Source of the DNA: DASSWG01 sp041689995
Lineage (GTDB): Bacteria; Bacteroidota; Bacteroidia; Flavobacteriales; Flavobacteriaceae
Assembly: GCA_041689995.1 (NCBI GenBank)
Contig: JBDNFD010000054.1
Location: forward strand, 1-55,375
Direction: 5' to 3'
Length of the DNA: 55,375 nucleotides
The stretch's first letter is position 1. The number at the start of each line of letters is the position of its first letter. This document shows, piece by piece, positions 17,832 to 26,204 of the stretch. Below the pieces are notes generated by a model that was given only the letters and a program-made list of their open reading frames with translations, did no database searches and had not been told where the DNA came from. The position numbers and the translations under genes were made by a program.

Positions 17832-18356
17832 TTATCCGTTAAAAACTTTGTCCAATGAAACACCGCGTTGTTTGGCCACTGTTTCGGCGCTACGCATTTG
17901 TAATAGAGCGTCAAAAGTAGCTTTTACCACGTTGTGAGGGTTTGATGAACCTTGGTTTTTTGACAATACGTCATGAACGCCCACAGATTCCAATACCGCG
18001 CGAATTGGACCTCCGGCAATTACTCCAGTACCAGTGGCTGCTGGAAGCAACAATACCCTTGCTCCGCCATATTTACCTTTTTGTTCATGTGGAAGGGTTC
18101 TTTTGTCCAAAGGAATACGTACCAAATTCTTTTTGGCATCCTCTATTCCCTTTGCGATGGCTTCGGCAACTTCTTTTGATTTGCCCAATCCTTGTCCCAC
18201 GACTCCGTTTTCGTCACCTACAACCACAATGGCCGAAAATCCGAAGGCACGGCCACCTTTTGTTACTTTGGTAACACGTTGTACGCCAACCAATCGATCT
18301 TTGAGATCCAATCCACTTGGTTTGACAAGTTCTACGTTTTTATAATCTTGATACAT
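17832..18356 (-). CDS. rpsE: 30S ribosomal protein S5
   Basis: 174 residues. The N-terminal double-stranded RNA-binding fold includes L-V-G-V-Q-R-V-T-K-V-T-K-G-G-R-A-F; the second domain contains V-I-A-G-G-P-I-R-A-V-L-E. S5 contributes to decoding accuracy and mRNA unwinding. It starts six bases after rplR. Confidence 0.98.
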   Translation of the reverse strand: MYQDYKNVELVKPSGLDLKDRLVGVQRVTKVTKGGRAFGFSAIVVVGDENGVVGQGLGKSKEVAEAIAKGIEDAKKNLVRIPLDKRTLPHEQKGKYGGARVLLLPAATGTGVIAGGPIRAVLESVGVHDVLSKNQGSSNPHNVVKATFDALLQMRSAETVAKQRGVSLDKVFNG

Positions 18357-18362
18357 ATCTTT

Positions 18363-18716
18363 TTAGAATTTTAGTCCTCCTTCGCGAGCACCGTCTGCCA
18401 ATGATTTAACCCTTCCGTGATACAAATATCCGCCCCTATCAAAGGCTACGGCATCGATTCCGGCTTTTTTTGCTTTTTCTGCGATAGCTTTTCCTACGGA
18501 GGAGGCAACCTCAACTTTGCTGCCTTCCACAGTGATAGTAGTGTCTCGGGAAGAAGCCGCAACAAGGGTCGTTCCATCAAGGTCGTTCACTATCTGTGCA
18601 TAAATTTCTTTATTGCTTCTATAAACCGACAAACGTGGACGTTCTGGTGTGCCCAACACGTTTTTGCGGATCCTTTTGCGGATTTTTGCTCTTCTTTTTT
18701 CTTTTGAAAATGCCAT
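18363..18716 (-). CDS. rplR: 50S ribosomal protein L18
   Basis: 117 residues. The 5S rRNA-binding protein is recognised by R-L-S-V-Y-R-S-N-K-E-I-Y-A-Q and the C-terminal F-D-R-G-G-Y-L-Y-H-G-R-V-K-S-L-A-D-G-A-R-E-G-G-type ending. It lies between rplF and rpsE. Confidence 0.98.
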   Translation of the reverse strand: MAFSKEKRRAKIRKRIRKNVLGTPERPRLSVYRSNKEIYAQIVNDLDGTTLVAASSRDTTITVEGSKVEVASSVGKAIAEKAKKAGIDAVAFDRGGYLYHGRVKSLADGAREGGLKF

Positions 18717-18727
18717 AATTACATTTA

Positions 18728-19270
18728 TTAAGCTGATTTACCTGCTTTTCTCCTTAATTGTTCCCCTACGAATTTGATACCTTTTCCTTTGTAAGGTTCT
18801 GGTTTTCTGAAGGAACGAATTTTCGCTGCCACTTGTCCTACCAACTGTTTGTCGAAGGATTTCAATTTTACTAAAGGATTTTTTCCTTTTTCTGAAAGTG
18901 TTTCCACATTTACTTCGGGCGGCAAATTTAATACAATGTTGTGGGAAAACCCAACGGCTATGTCCAATTTTTGTCCTTGATTGCTAGCTCGGTATCCAAC
19001 GCCTACCAATTCCAACTCTTTTGTCCAACCTTTGGATACGCCTTCAATCATATTATAGATCAAAGAGCGGTATAATCCGTGTTTGGATTTTATGTCTTTT
19101 TTTTCGGAAGAACGTTCCAGAATCACTTCCCCGTCTTCGATTTTAATGTCGATATCGCTATATTCTTGGGTTAATTCGCCCAATTTTCCTTTTACCGTGA
19201 TGATCCCGTCCTTGATGTCAACAGAGACACCTTCTGGAATTACTACGGGACTTTTACCTATTCGTGACAT
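18728..19270 (-). CDS. rplF: 50S ribosomal protein L6
   Basis: 180 residues in two related halves. The start is M-S-R-I-G-K-S-P-V-V-I-P-E-G-V. The C-terminal rRNA-binding signature P-E-P-Y-K-G-K-G-I-K-F is intact. L6 lies near the factor-binding centre contacted by EF-G. Confidence 0.98.
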   Translation of the reverse strand: MSRIGKSPVVIPEGVSVDIKDGIITVKGKLGELTQEYSDIDIKIEDGEVILERSSEKKDIKSKHGLYRSLIYNMIEGVSKGWTKELELVGVGYRASNQGQKLDIAVGFSHNIVLNLPPEVNVETLSEKGKNPLVKLKSFDKQLVGQVAAKIRSFRKPEPYKGKGIKFVGEQLRRKAGKSA

Positions 19271-19287
19271 TTCTTTCGTCTTTTATA

Positions 19288-19686
19288 TTAATAAACGTAG
19301 CAAAGTACTTCCCCACCAACTTTTTCTTTCTTGGCTTGTTTGCCCGTCATTACTCCGTGAGAAGTAGAAACGATGGCAATACCAAGTCCGTTTAGGATCC
19401 GTGGCAAACTATCTGCTCCAGAATATTTTCGCAATCCCGGTTTACTGATGCGTTGAATCTTTTTGATTACTGGATCTTTCGTGCTTTTGTCGTACTTCAG
19501 TGCTATTTTGATGCTTCCTTGAACGGTGTTATCTTCAAATTTGTAACTAAGGATATATCCTTGGTCAAACAAAATTTTGGTGATTTCCTTTTTTAAATTG
19601 GAAGCGGGAATTTCAACAACCCGGTGGTTTGCGGCTACCGCATTCCTAATTCTTGTCAAATAATCTGCAATAGGATCTGTGTTCAT
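19288..19686 (-). CDS. rpsH: 30S ribosomal protein S8
   Basis: 132 residues. The C-terminal signature S-T-S-H-G-V-M-T-G-K-Q-A is present, and the start M-N-T-D-P-I-A-D-Y-L-T-R-I-R-N-A is canonical. S8 nucleates the 16S central domain and represses the spc operon in E. coli. The gap towards rpsN (71 bases) holds a 16-bp palindrome. Confidence 0.98.
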   Translation of the reverse strand: MNTDPIADYLTRIRNAVAANHRVVEIPASNLKKEITKILFDQGYILSYKFEDNTVQGSIKIALKYDKSTKDPVIKKIQRISKPGLRKYSGADSLPRILNGLGIAIVSTSHGVMTGKQAKKEKVGGEVLCYVY

Positions 19687-19714
19687 TTATTTTGATTTGT
19701 GGATGTGGTTTTCT

Positions 19715-19730
19715 CCCGATAGCTATCGGG
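19715..19730. repeat. Perfect palindrome between rpsN and rpsH
   Basis: CCCGATAGCTATCGGG is a 16-base perfect palindrome with no loop, set in the middle of the spc operon. I recall this sequence as a common intergenic palindrome of Flavobacteriia, but could not count copies. No T-run follows, so it is not an ordinary terminator. Confidence 0.7.
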
Positions 19731-19757
19731 GGAACCTGCAACCTGTTTATGTTTTTT

Positions 19758-20027
19758 TTACCAACTAGCTTTTGTAACACCTGGAATAAGGCCTTGATTT
19801 GCCATTTCCCTGAAAGTTACCCGCGATAGTCCGAATTGTCTCATATATCCCTTGGGTCTTCCTGTCAGTTTGCATCGGTTGTGAAGGCGTACCGGGGAAG
19901 CGTTTTTTGGCAATTTTTGCAATCCTTCATAATCGCCGGCTTCTTTCAAAGCTTTGCGTTTTTCGGCATATTTTTTTACCGTTTTTTCCCTTTTCACCTC
20001 ACGGGCTTTCATTGATTCTTTGGCCAT
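19758..20027 (-). CDS. rpsN: 30S ribosomal protein S14 (zinc-free form)
   Basis: 89 residues, the long form. The core N-R-C-K-L-T-G-R-P-K-G-Y-M-R-Q-F-G-L-S-R is present, and there is one cysteine instead of the zinc-binding four, so it is the C-minus type. It starts two bases after the rplE stop. Confidence 0.98.
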   Translation of the reverse strand: MAKESMKAREVKREKTVKKYAEKRKALKEAGDYEGLQKLPKNASPVRLHNRCKLTGRPKGYMRQFGLSRVTFREMANQGLIPGVTKASW

Positions 20028-20029
20028 AA

Positions 20030-20581
20030 TTAATTCTTTTTGAAAGGTAACCCTAGTTCAGTTAACAATGATTTTGCTTCTTTATCGGTTTCTGCGGTGG
20101 TCACAATGGTGATGTCCATTCCGGAGATCCTGTTAATTTTGTCGATGTTTATTTCGGGGAAAATAATCTGCTCCGTTACACCTAAATTGTAGTTTCCTCG
20201 TCCGTCGAAACCAGTGGCTTTAATTCCCCGGAAATCCCTGACACGTGGAAGTGCCAATGTTACCAATCTATCCAAAAATTCGTACATACGTTGTCCGCGT
20301 AAAGTCACTTTGGCGCCAATGGGCATTCCTTTTCGCAATTTGAAGGCCGCAACATCTTTCTTGGAAATTGTTGAAACCGCTTTTTGACCGGTGATGGTGG
20401 TCAATTCTTCAACTGCGTGGTCAATCAATTTCTTGTCCGCCACAGCTGCGCCAACACCTTTGCTTATCACAATTTTGGAAAGTTTGGGAACTTCCATAAG
20501 GTTATTGTAGCTGAATTCTTCCGTAAGGGCGGGAATGATCCGTTCTTGGTATTCTTGTTTAAGTCTTGGTGCGTAGGTCAT
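20030..20581 (-). CDS. rplE: 50S ribosomal protein L5
   Basis: 183 residues. The signature L-R-G-Q-R-M-Y-E-F-L-D-R-L is intact, and the end I-T-I-V-T-T-A-E-T-D-K-E-A is typical. L5 binds 5S rRNA and touches the P-site tRNA. It starts two bases after rplX. Confidence 0.98.
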   Translation of the reverse strand: MTYAPRLKQEYQERIIPALTEEFSYNNLMEVPKLSKIVISKGVGAAVADKKLIDHAVEELTTITGQKAVSTISKKDVAAFKLRKGMPIGAKVTLRGQRMYEFLDRLVTLALPRVRDFRGIKATGFDGRGNYNLGVTEQIIFPEINIDKINRISGMDITIVTTAETDKEAKSLLTELGLPFKKN

Positions 20582-20583
20582 AA

Positions 20584-20895
20584 CTATATTACTTCATTGG
20601 TTTTTTTGGAAAACCGTACTTTCTTTTCGTCTTCTGTTCGATAGCCGATCTTGGAGGCATTTCCCTTTTTGTCGATCAATGACAAATTGGAAATATGTAT
20701 AGCAGCTTCTTTTTTCACTATTCCTCCTTGAGGATTGGAAGCACTAGGTTTCTCGTGTTTCGAAATGATGTTCACACCTTCCACGATAGCCTTGTTTTTT
20801 TCTGTGAAGATCACATGCACTTTTCCCTCTTGACCTTTATGGTCACCAGCGGTTACGCGCACTTTGTCTCCGGTTTTTATTTTGAGTTTTGTCAT
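20584..20895 (-). CDS. rplX: 50S ribosomal protein L24
   Basis: 103 residues with an N-terminal KOW motif (I-K-T-G-D-K-V-R-V-T-A-G-D-H-K-G). L24 starts 50S assembly. Also seen is G-V-N-I-I-S-K-H-E-K-P, a conserved rRNA-contact segment. Ten bases separate it from rplN. Confidence 0.98.
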   Translation of the reverse strand: MTKLKIKTGDKVRVTAGDHKGQEGKVHVIFTEKNKAIVEGVNIISKHEKPSASNPQGGIVKKEAAIHISNLSLIDKKGNASKIGYRTEDEKKVRFSKKTNEVI

Positions 20896-20905
20896 TTCTT
20901 CTGTA

Positions 20906-21274
20906 TTAAAGCACCTCTGGCGCCAATGATACGATCTTCATAAATTGTTTGTCGCGAAGTTCGCGGGCAACGGGGCCGAAAACGCGGGTTCCTCTCATTT
21001 CCCCTGTGGGGGTTAAAAGAACACAGGCGTTGTCATCGAAGCGGATATAAGATCCATCTGGTCTGCGCACTTCTTTGCGGGTACGAACAACTACGGCAGT
21101 GGATACCTCTCCTTTTTTTATACCTCCGTTGGGGGTGGCCTCTTTTACGCTGACAACGATTTTGTCGCCAACAGAAGCATATCTTCTTTTTGTGCCGCCC
21201 AAAACACGAATGGTCAAAACTTCTTTTGCCCCGGTATTGTCGGCTACCCTTAGTCTAGACTCTTGTTGTACCAT
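20906..21274 (-). CDS. rplN: 50S ribosomal protein L14
   Basis: 122 residues; starts M-V-Q-Q-E-S-R-L-R-V-A-D-N-T-G-A and ends K-I-V-S-L-A-P-E-V-L, both canonical. It forms an intersubunit bridge. Its start codon overlaps the rpsQ stop by one base (TAATG), which suggests translational coupling. Confidence 0.98.
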   Translation of the reverse strand: MVQQESRLRVADNTGAKEVLTIRVLGGTKRRYASVGDKIVVSVKEATPNGGIKKGEVSTAVVVRTRKEVRRPDGSYIRFDDNACVLLTPTGEMRGTRVFGPVARELRDKQFMKIVSLAPEVL

Positions 21275-21531
21275 TATTTCGCTCTTTCAATGATTTCTAC
21301 TAATCTCCAACATTTCGATTTGCTCAAAGGGCGTGTTTCCATAATTCGGACGGTATCGCCTTCGTTGCAGTCATTTTTCTCGTCGTGCGCCACGTATTTT
21401 TTCGTTTTCAAAACGAATTTACCATACATGGGGTGTTTCATTTTTTTCACCTCGGAAACCACGATTGATTTCGTCATTTTATTACTGGTGACAACACCTA
21501 TACGCTCTTTTCTTAAATTTCTTTTTTCCAT
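21274..21531 (-). CDS. rpsQ: 30S ribosomal protein S17
   Basis: 85 residues, an OB fold. Seen: R-I-G-V-V-T-S-N-K-M-T-K-S-I-V-V, K-H-P-M-Y-G-K and G-D-T-V-R-I-M-E-T-R-P-L-S-K-S-K. It overlaps rplN by one base and follows rpmC by eight. Confidence 0.98.
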   Translation of the reverse strand: MEKRNLRKERIGVVTSNKMTKSIVVSEVKKMKHPMYGKFVLKTKKYVAHDEKNDCNEGDTVRIMETRPLSKSKCWRLVEIIERAK

Positions 21532-21539
21532 CGTAAGGA

Positions 21540-21731
21540 TTATTGTAATTCCCTTTTAGTTATTTCTGTTGCAAGGCGCGCAATGGATTTTCTAACGGCC
21601 CGTAGCTGGATCGGATTTTCCAATGGCGTGACCGCGTGGGCCATTTTCAGGTCTGAATAAGACTTTTTGGTCCTACCAAGTGTTTCCTGTAATTCCGCAT
21701 CGGATAATTTCTGTACTTCTGTTTGTTTCAT
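21540..21731 (-). CDS. rpmC: 50S ribosomal protein L29
   Basis: 63 residues forming a two-helix antiparallel hairpin. L-S-D-A-E-L-Q-E-T-L opens the first helix and L-R-A-V-R-K-S-I-A-R-L begins the second. It lies at the tunnel exit in known ribosomes. The 77 bases to rplP contain a 7-bp hairpin (AATATCC 21766-21772, GGATATT 21785-21791). Confidence 0.95.
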   Translation of the reverse strand: MKQTEVQKLSDAELQETLGRTKKSYSDLKMAHAVTPLENPIQLRAVRKSIARLATEITKRELQ

Positions 21732-21808
21732 GTTGTCATTTCTATATTAAGGGGATTCTTGGAAAAATATCCTTCTAAACTGCCGGATATTCCTGTGGGT
21801 TTTCGCCC

Positions 21809-22228
21809 TTATTCCTGATAATCCCTGGCGACAATAAATTTTGTTTTTACGGGCAATTTCTGTGCGGCCAAGCGCAAAGCTTCTTTGGCAATGTTCAATG
21901 GAACGCCCCCAACTTCAAAAAGCATTCTTCCGGGCAACACACATGCTACCCAATATTCCACGGCTCCTTTTCCTTTCCCCATCCGTACTTCCAATGGTTT
22001 TTTGGTGATCGGTTTGTCTGGGAAAATTTTTATCCACAAAGCTCCTTCCCTTTTCATATATCGTGTGGCGGCAATACGGGCAGCTTCAATTTGCCGTGCG
22101 GTCACAAAACTGGTATCCAAAGATTTTATTCCAAAGGTTCCATTGGAAAGTCGGTGCCCCCTTGTGGCGATTCCTTTCATGCGGCCTTTTTGCTGCTTGC
22201 GGTATTTTGTTCTTTTAGGCTGTAACAT
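21809..22228 (-). CDS. rplP: 50S ribosomal protein L16
   Basis: 139 residues; starts M-L-Q-P-K-R-T-K-Y-R-K-Q and has M-G-K-G-K-G-A-V-E-Y-W-V-A, the loop that reaches the A site. It helps position the A-site tRNA and binds 23S rRNA. It follows rpsC by 18 bases. Confidence 0.98.
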   Translation of the reverse strand: MLQPKRTKYRKQQKGRMKGIATRGHRLSNGTFGIKSLDTSFVTARQIEAARIAATRYMKREGALWIKIFPDKPITKKPLEVRMGKGKGAVEYWVACVLPGRMLFEVGGVPLNIAKEALRLAAQKLPVKTKFIVARDYQE

Positions 22229-22246
22229 TTCTCTTTCTTTAAAAAA

Positions 22247-22975
22247 TTACTTTCTACGACGTGCTTTGTTGCCACCTCGTCCGGCTCCTGATTTTCCACC
22301 TCCACCTTGTTTTTTGGTGGACATTCCCACCAAAGGGGAGAGGTCCCTTTTGCCATATACTTCGCCTTTCATGATCCAAACTTTCACACCTAATTTACCA
22401 TAAGTGGTTTGGGCTTCGACCAAGGCATAATCGATATCAGCCCTAAAAGTCGATAGTGGAATACGTCCGTCTTTATAAGATTCGTCGCGCGCCATTTCAG
22501 CTCCGTTCAAACGACCTGAGATTTGGATTTTAATTCCTTCAGCGTTCATACGCATAGCAGCGGTGATCGCCATTTTTATGGCGCGGCGATAGGAAATACG
22601 ATTTTCAATTTGACGGGCAACGCTTGCTCCCACCAAAAAAGCGTCCAATTCAGGTCTTTTGATTTCAAAGATGTTAATTTGAACTTCTTTGTCGGTGATT
22701 TTTTTAAGCTCTTCTTTCAACTTGTCAACTTCCTGTCCGCCTTTCCCGATGATAATTCCCGGTCTTGCGGTGGTGATGGTAATGGTCACAAGTTTCAAGG
22801 TTCGCTCAATGATAATTCTGGACACGCTTGCTTTTGACAAACGAGCATGTATGTATTTTCTGATTTTATCGTCTTCGGCCAATTTATCGCCGTAGTCGTT
22901 TCCTCCGTACCAGTTGGATTCCCAACCTCTAATGATACCAAGCCTATTCCCGATTGGATTTGTTTTCTGTCCCAT
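22247..22975 (-). CDS. rpsC: 30S ribosomal protein S3
   Basis: 242 residues. The KH domain carries I-I-I-G-K-G-G-Q-E-V-D-K-L (about 70-85); the C-terminal domain continues to about 215, followed by a glycine- and arginine-rich tail. S3 sits at the mRNA entry channel and takes part in helicase activity. It starts three bases after the rplV stop. Confidence 0.98.
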   Translation of the reverse strand: MGQKTNPIGNRLGIIRGWESNWYGGNDYGDKLAEDDKIRKYIHARLSKASVSRIIIERTLKLVTITITTARPGIIIGKGGQEVDKLKEELKKITDKEVQINIFEIKRPELDAFLVGASVARQIENRISYRRAIKMAITAAMRMNAEGIKIQISGRLNGAEMARDESYKDGRIPLSTFRADIDYALVEAQTTYGKLGVKVWIMKGEVYGKRDLSPLVGMSTKKQGGGGKSGAGRGGNKARRRK

Positions 22976-22978
22976 ATC

Positions 22979-23386
22979 TTAGCTTTGTGTATTGTTTTTG
23001 GCTCCCAGCACCAATGTTATGTGGTTGGACCTTTTTCTAATTCTGTGCGCGCGTCCTTGTGGTGCGGGCCGAAGTCTTTTCAACATACTTCCACCGTCCA
23101 CACGGATTTCTTGTACGAACAATTCTGCTTCTTCCATATTGGCTTCCTCATTTTTGGCCTGCCAATTGGCGAGCGCGGAAATCAACAATTTTTCCAAGCG
23201 CCGTGAAGATTCTTTTGAACTGAATTTCAATATATGTAGTGCCCTTTCCACTTTTTGACCGCGAACCAAATCCGCCATAAGACGCATTTTTCGGGGTGAA
23301 GTAGGGCAGTTGTTCAATTTTGCAAAAGCTACTTGCTTTTTAGCTTCTTTTATTTGCTCTGCTCTTTCTCTTTTACGAACTCCCAT
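22979..23386 (-). CDS. rplV: 50S ribosomal protein L22
   Basis: 135 residues. The opening is longer and more basic than in E. coli (M-G-V-R-K-R-E-R-A-E-Q-I-K-E). The core N-C-P-T-S-P-R-K-M-R-L-M-A-D-L-V-R-G and the beta-hairpin end R-I-R-K-R-S-N-H-I-T lie at the exit tunnel constriction in known structures. Confidence 0.97.
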   Translation of the reverse strand: MGVRKRERAEQIKEAKKQVAFAKLNNCPTSPRKMRLMADLVRGQKVERALHILKFSSKESSRRLEKLLISALANWQAKNEEANMEEAELFVQEIRVDGGSMLKRLRPAPQGRAHRIRKRSNHITLVLGAKNNTQS

Positions 23387-23389
23387 AGC

Positions 23390-23668
23390 TTATTTTTTAC
23401 CTTTGTTTTTAGCGCCAGCATGTCCACGGAAAGAACGTGTTGGTGAAAATTCGCCCAACTTGTGGCCCACCATGTTTTCGGTTACAAAAACCGGAACAAA
23501 CTGTCTTCCGTTGTGCACTCCGAATGTTTGACCCACGAAATCTGGGGTGATCATTGAGGCCCTAGACCAAGTTTTGATCACAGATTTCTTGTTGGACTCA
23601 ATATTCTGGGCAACTTTTTTCTCTAATTTATAATGAACGTAAGGTCCTTTTTTTAATGAACGTGCCAT
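23390..23668 (-). CDS. rpsS: 30S ribosomal protein S19
   Basis: 92 residues; M-A-R-S-L-K-K-G-P-Y-V start and the signature V-T-E-N-M-V-G-H-K-L-G-E-F-S-P-T-R are intact. It partners S13 in the 30S head. Seven bases separate it from rplB. Confidence 0.98.
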   Translation of the reverse strand: MARSLKKGPYVHYKLEKKVAQNIESNKKSVIKTWSRASMITPDFVGQTFGVHNGRQFVPVFVTENMVGHKLGEFSPTRSFRGHAGAKNKGKK

Positions 23669-23675
23669 ATCTTAT

Positions 23676-24503
23676 TTATTTCTTTCTACGTTCTACAATA
23701 TATTTATTACTTGCCTTGGTCTTGGTACGGGTTCTGTATCCTTTAGCAGGAATACCATTTCTTGACCTTGGGTGTCCTCCGGAAGCTTTTCCTTCACCAC
23801 CACCCATTGGGTGATCGACAGGGTTCATCACTACCGGTCTGGTTCGCGGCCTTCTTCCCAACCATCTGCTTCGTCCCGCTTTACCGGAAACAAGCAATTG
23901 ATGTTCGCTATTGGAAACGGCGCCGATGGTGGCCATACAAGTCACCAAGATCAGCCGTATTTCGCCGGAAGGTAATTTTACGGTCGCATATTTTCCGTCC
24001 CTTGCCAATAATTGGGCAAAAGTTCCAGCACTACGGGCCATTATGGCACCTTGCTCTGGGCGAAGTTCTATACAAGAAATGATGGTTCCCAATGGAATTT
24101 GGGACAGTGGCATCGCGTTTCCGATTTCGGTGGCAATATCTGTTTCCCCTGAAGTGAGGTTTTGACCTACTTGGAGTCCACTTTGCGCAATGATATATCT
24201 TTTTTCGCCATCTTGATAGTTCAAAAGGGCAATAAAAGCTGTTCTGTTCGGGTCGTATTGAATCGAGGCAACGGTAGCGGGAATACCCGGTTTGTTGCGT
24301 TTGAAATCGATAATGCGATAACGTTTTTTATGCCCACCGCCAATATAGCGCATGGTCATTTTTCCTTGACTGTTTCTACCTCCAGATCTTTTTTTCGGAG
24401 CAAGCAAGCTTTTCTCCGGCTTATCAGTAGTAATGGCGTCAAACCCGTTTACTACTCTAAATCGCTGACCTGGGGTGATTGGTTTTAATTTTCTAACCGA
24501 CAT
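23676..24503 (-). CDS. rplB: 50S ribosomal protein L2
   Basis: 275 residues. The highly conserved segment R-P-V-V-M-N-P-V-D-H-P-M-G-G-G-E-G-K (about 220-237) with its conserved His near the peptidyl-transferase centre is intact. L2 is needed for subunit joining. It follows rplW by nine bases. Confidence 0.98.
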   Translation of the reverse strand: MSVRKLKPITPGQRFRVVNGFDAITTDKPEKSLLAPKKRSGGRNSQGKMTMRYIGGGHKKRYRIIDFKRNKPGIPATVASIQYDPNRTAFIALLNYQDGEKRYIIAQSGLQVGQNLTSGETDIATEIGNAMPLSQIPLGTIISCIELRPEQGAIMARSAGTFAQLLARDGKYATVKLPSGEIRLILVTCMATIGAVSNSEHQLLVSGKAGRSRWLGRRPRTRPVVMNPVDHPMGGGEGKASGGHPRSRNGIPAKGYRTRTKTKASNKYIVERRKK

Positions 24504-24512
24504 TTTTTGGTC

Positions 24513-24803
24513 TTAAATATTAGTATATAAATCAATTGTATCACCTTCCGCCACCTGTACGATTGCTTTTTTGAAAGCGCTCGTTTTACCAGTGACCGCA
24601 CCCGTTTTTGTAAACTTGGTTTTGCGGTCCGGACGGACGTTCATTGTGCGAACCTTTGTAACCGAAACCCCATACACGGCTTCCACCGCGTCTTTGATTT
24701 GGATTTTGTTCGCATTCGTTTTCACCATAAACGTAAAGCGGTTTCTCAACTCGCTATCATTGGTGGCTTTTTCCGTAATAATAGGTTTTATTAAGATGCT
24801 CAT
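24513..24803 (-). CDS. rplW: 50S ribosomal protein L23
   Basis: 96 residues; I-I-T-E-K-A-T start, F-M-V-K-T-N-A-N-K-I-Q-I-K-D-A-V-E and a basic central loop. L23 is the docking point for trigger factor and SRP at the tunnel exit. It lies five bases after rplD. Confidence 0.98.
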   Translation of the reverse strand: MSILIKPIITEKATNDSELRNRFTFMVKTNANKIQIKDAVEAVYGVSVTKVRTMNVRPDRKTKFTKTGAVTGKTSAFKKAIVQVAEGDTIDLYTNI

Positions 24804-24808
24804 AACGT

Positions 24809-25438
24809 TTATTTGCTCAAATTCATTTCAATTTCTTTCAAAGAACCTTCCAGAAGCACTAAATTACTGGTGTGTAAAATTTTGTAAGTGCTTAATTCAG
24901 CGTGAGTTATCACTTGAGATTTCTTCAAATTGCGAGATGACAAATATACATTTTTATTTGAACCGCCCAACACAAACAATGATTTTTTATTATCAATTCC
25001 GAGGCCTTTCAAAACATCGATAAAATTCTTGGTTTTTGGCGTGTCGAATTCGAAGTCTTCCAAAACGATAATGGCATTTTCCTTTGCCTTTTGGCTTAGG
25101 GCTGAACGGCGTGCCAAACGTTTTAATTCTTTGTTCAATTTAAAACCGTGATTTCTCGGGCGGGGGCCAAATACGCGTCCACCACCTTTAAAAATCGGTG
25201 ATTTGATGCTTCCTGCACGAGCCGTTCCGGTTCCTTTTTGTTTCTTGATTTTTCTGGTACTTCCAGCGATTTCTGCACGCTCTTTTGATTTGTGCGTTCC
25301 TTGGCGCTGATTTGCCAAATATTGTTTCACATCCAAATAAACGGCGTGATTGTTGGGTTCTATTCCAAAAACAGCATCTGAAAGATCGACCTTTCTTCCT
25401 GTTTCTTTTCCTTTGATGTCTATTACTATTGCTTCCAT
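24809..25438 (-). CDS. rplD: 50S ribosomal protein L4
   Basis: 209 residues. The tunnel loop includes K-Q-K-G-T-G-T-A-R-A-G-S-I-K-S-P and G-G-G-R-V-F-G-P-R-P-R; the globular part ends with helical segments. In enterobacteria L4 also represses the S10 operon. Its start overlaps the rplC stop by one base (TAATG). Confidence 0.98.
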   Translation of the reverse strand: MEAIVIDIKGKETGRKVDLSDAVFGIEPNNHAVYLDVKQYLANQRQGTHKSKERAEIAGSTRKIKKQKGTGTARAGSIKSPIFKGGGRVFGPRPRNHGFKLNKELKRLARRSALSQKAKENAIIVLEDFEFDTPKTKNFIDVLKGLGIDNKKSLFVLGGSNKNVYLSSRNLKKSQVITHAELSTYKILHTSNLVLLEGSLKEIEMNLSK

Positions 25439-26073
25439 TACTTCTCGATGATTATAAAAGCGTTTTTATGGCCGGGAACACATCCTTTCACCACTAGTAA
25501 ATTCTTTTCAGGAACTACTTTCAACACTCTTAAGTTTTGAACTTTCACTCGCTCATTTCCCATTTGACCAGCCATTCGCATTCCCTTGAACACTCGGGCC
25601 GGATAAGAAGCAGCACCGATGGAACCCGGGGCCCGTAATCGGTTGTGCTGTCCGTGGGTGGCTTGGCCGACCCCAGCAAATCCGTGACGTTTTACAACGC
25701 CTTGGAAACCTTTTCCTTTTGAAGTTCCTGCCACATCTACAAATTCTCCTTCTTTGAAGTGGTCAACAGTAATACTGTCTCCCAATTTGTAATCTGCTAC
25801 AAATTTCTGTTCTCCTACATGTTCCCGGAATTCAACGACTTTTTTCTTTCCTACCGTTCCAGCTTTCTTAAAGTGACCTGTGGCCGCGTTGGTGGTTCGG
25901 TTGGTTTTTTTGTCATCGAAACCAAGTTGTAGGGCTGCATACCCGTCAAACTCTTCGGTTCTGACTTGGGTAACCACGCATGGTCCTGCTTCAATGACGG
26001 TACAAGGAATGTTTTTCCCGTTCTCGTCAAAAATGCTGGTCATGCCAATTTTTCTTCCTATTAACCCAGACAT
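25438..26073 (-). CDS. rplC: 50S ribosomal protein L3
   Basis: 211 residues. Starts M-S-G-L-I-G-R-K-I-G-M-T; the signature G-K-G-F-Q-G-V-V-K-R-H-G-F and the conserved glutamine region A-T-H-G-Q-H-N are present. L3 reaches towards the peptidyl-transferase centre. A 241-base spacer with hairpins separates it from rpsJ, so its expression may be set independently. Confidence 0.98.
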   Translation of the reverse strand: MSGLIGRKIGMTSIFDENGKNIPCTVIEAGPCVVTQVRTEEFDGYAALQLGFDDKKTNRTTNAATGHFKKAGTVGKKKVVEFREHVGEQKFVADYKLGDSITVDHFKEGEFVDVAGTSKGKGFQGVVKRHGFAGVGQATHGQHNRLRAPGSIGAASYPARVFKGMRMAGQMGNERVKVQNLRVLKVVPEKNLLVVKGCVPGHKNAFIIIEK

Positions 26074-26075
26074 AA

Positions 26076-26110
26076 TTAGATATTAGATTAAAGATTAGAG
26101 ATATTAGATT
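26076..26110. repeat. TTAGATATTAGA-type repeat
   Basis: TTAGATATTAGATT and a close copy (AGATATTAGATT) flank AAAGATTAGAG directly before rplC. The same family of words appears in the rplQ-rpoA spacer. Confidence 0.5.
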
Positions 26111-26171
26111 TCAGGCTTTCCGAAAAATTATCTTTCCTCCATTATTAATTGTGGCAGTTGTTTAAATTTCG

Positions 26172-26195
26172 AATATTCAGAACTGCTCACTGAAT
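26172..26195 (-). promoter_or_regulatory. Stem-loop in the rplC leader
   Basis: On the minus strand TATTCAG and CTGAATA form a 7-bp stem with a nine-base loop, about 100 bases before the rplC ATG and just after the terminator-like hairpin. It could be part of an antitermination or feedback structure, but no known S10-leader model was matched. Confidence 0.35.
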
Positions 26196-26204
26196 ACCGA
26201 TTTG

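Noticed and set aside
17822..17914. N-terminal extension of L30
   Set aside because: The extra 31 residues overlap rpsE and do not match L30; the ATG at 17821 gives the normal length.
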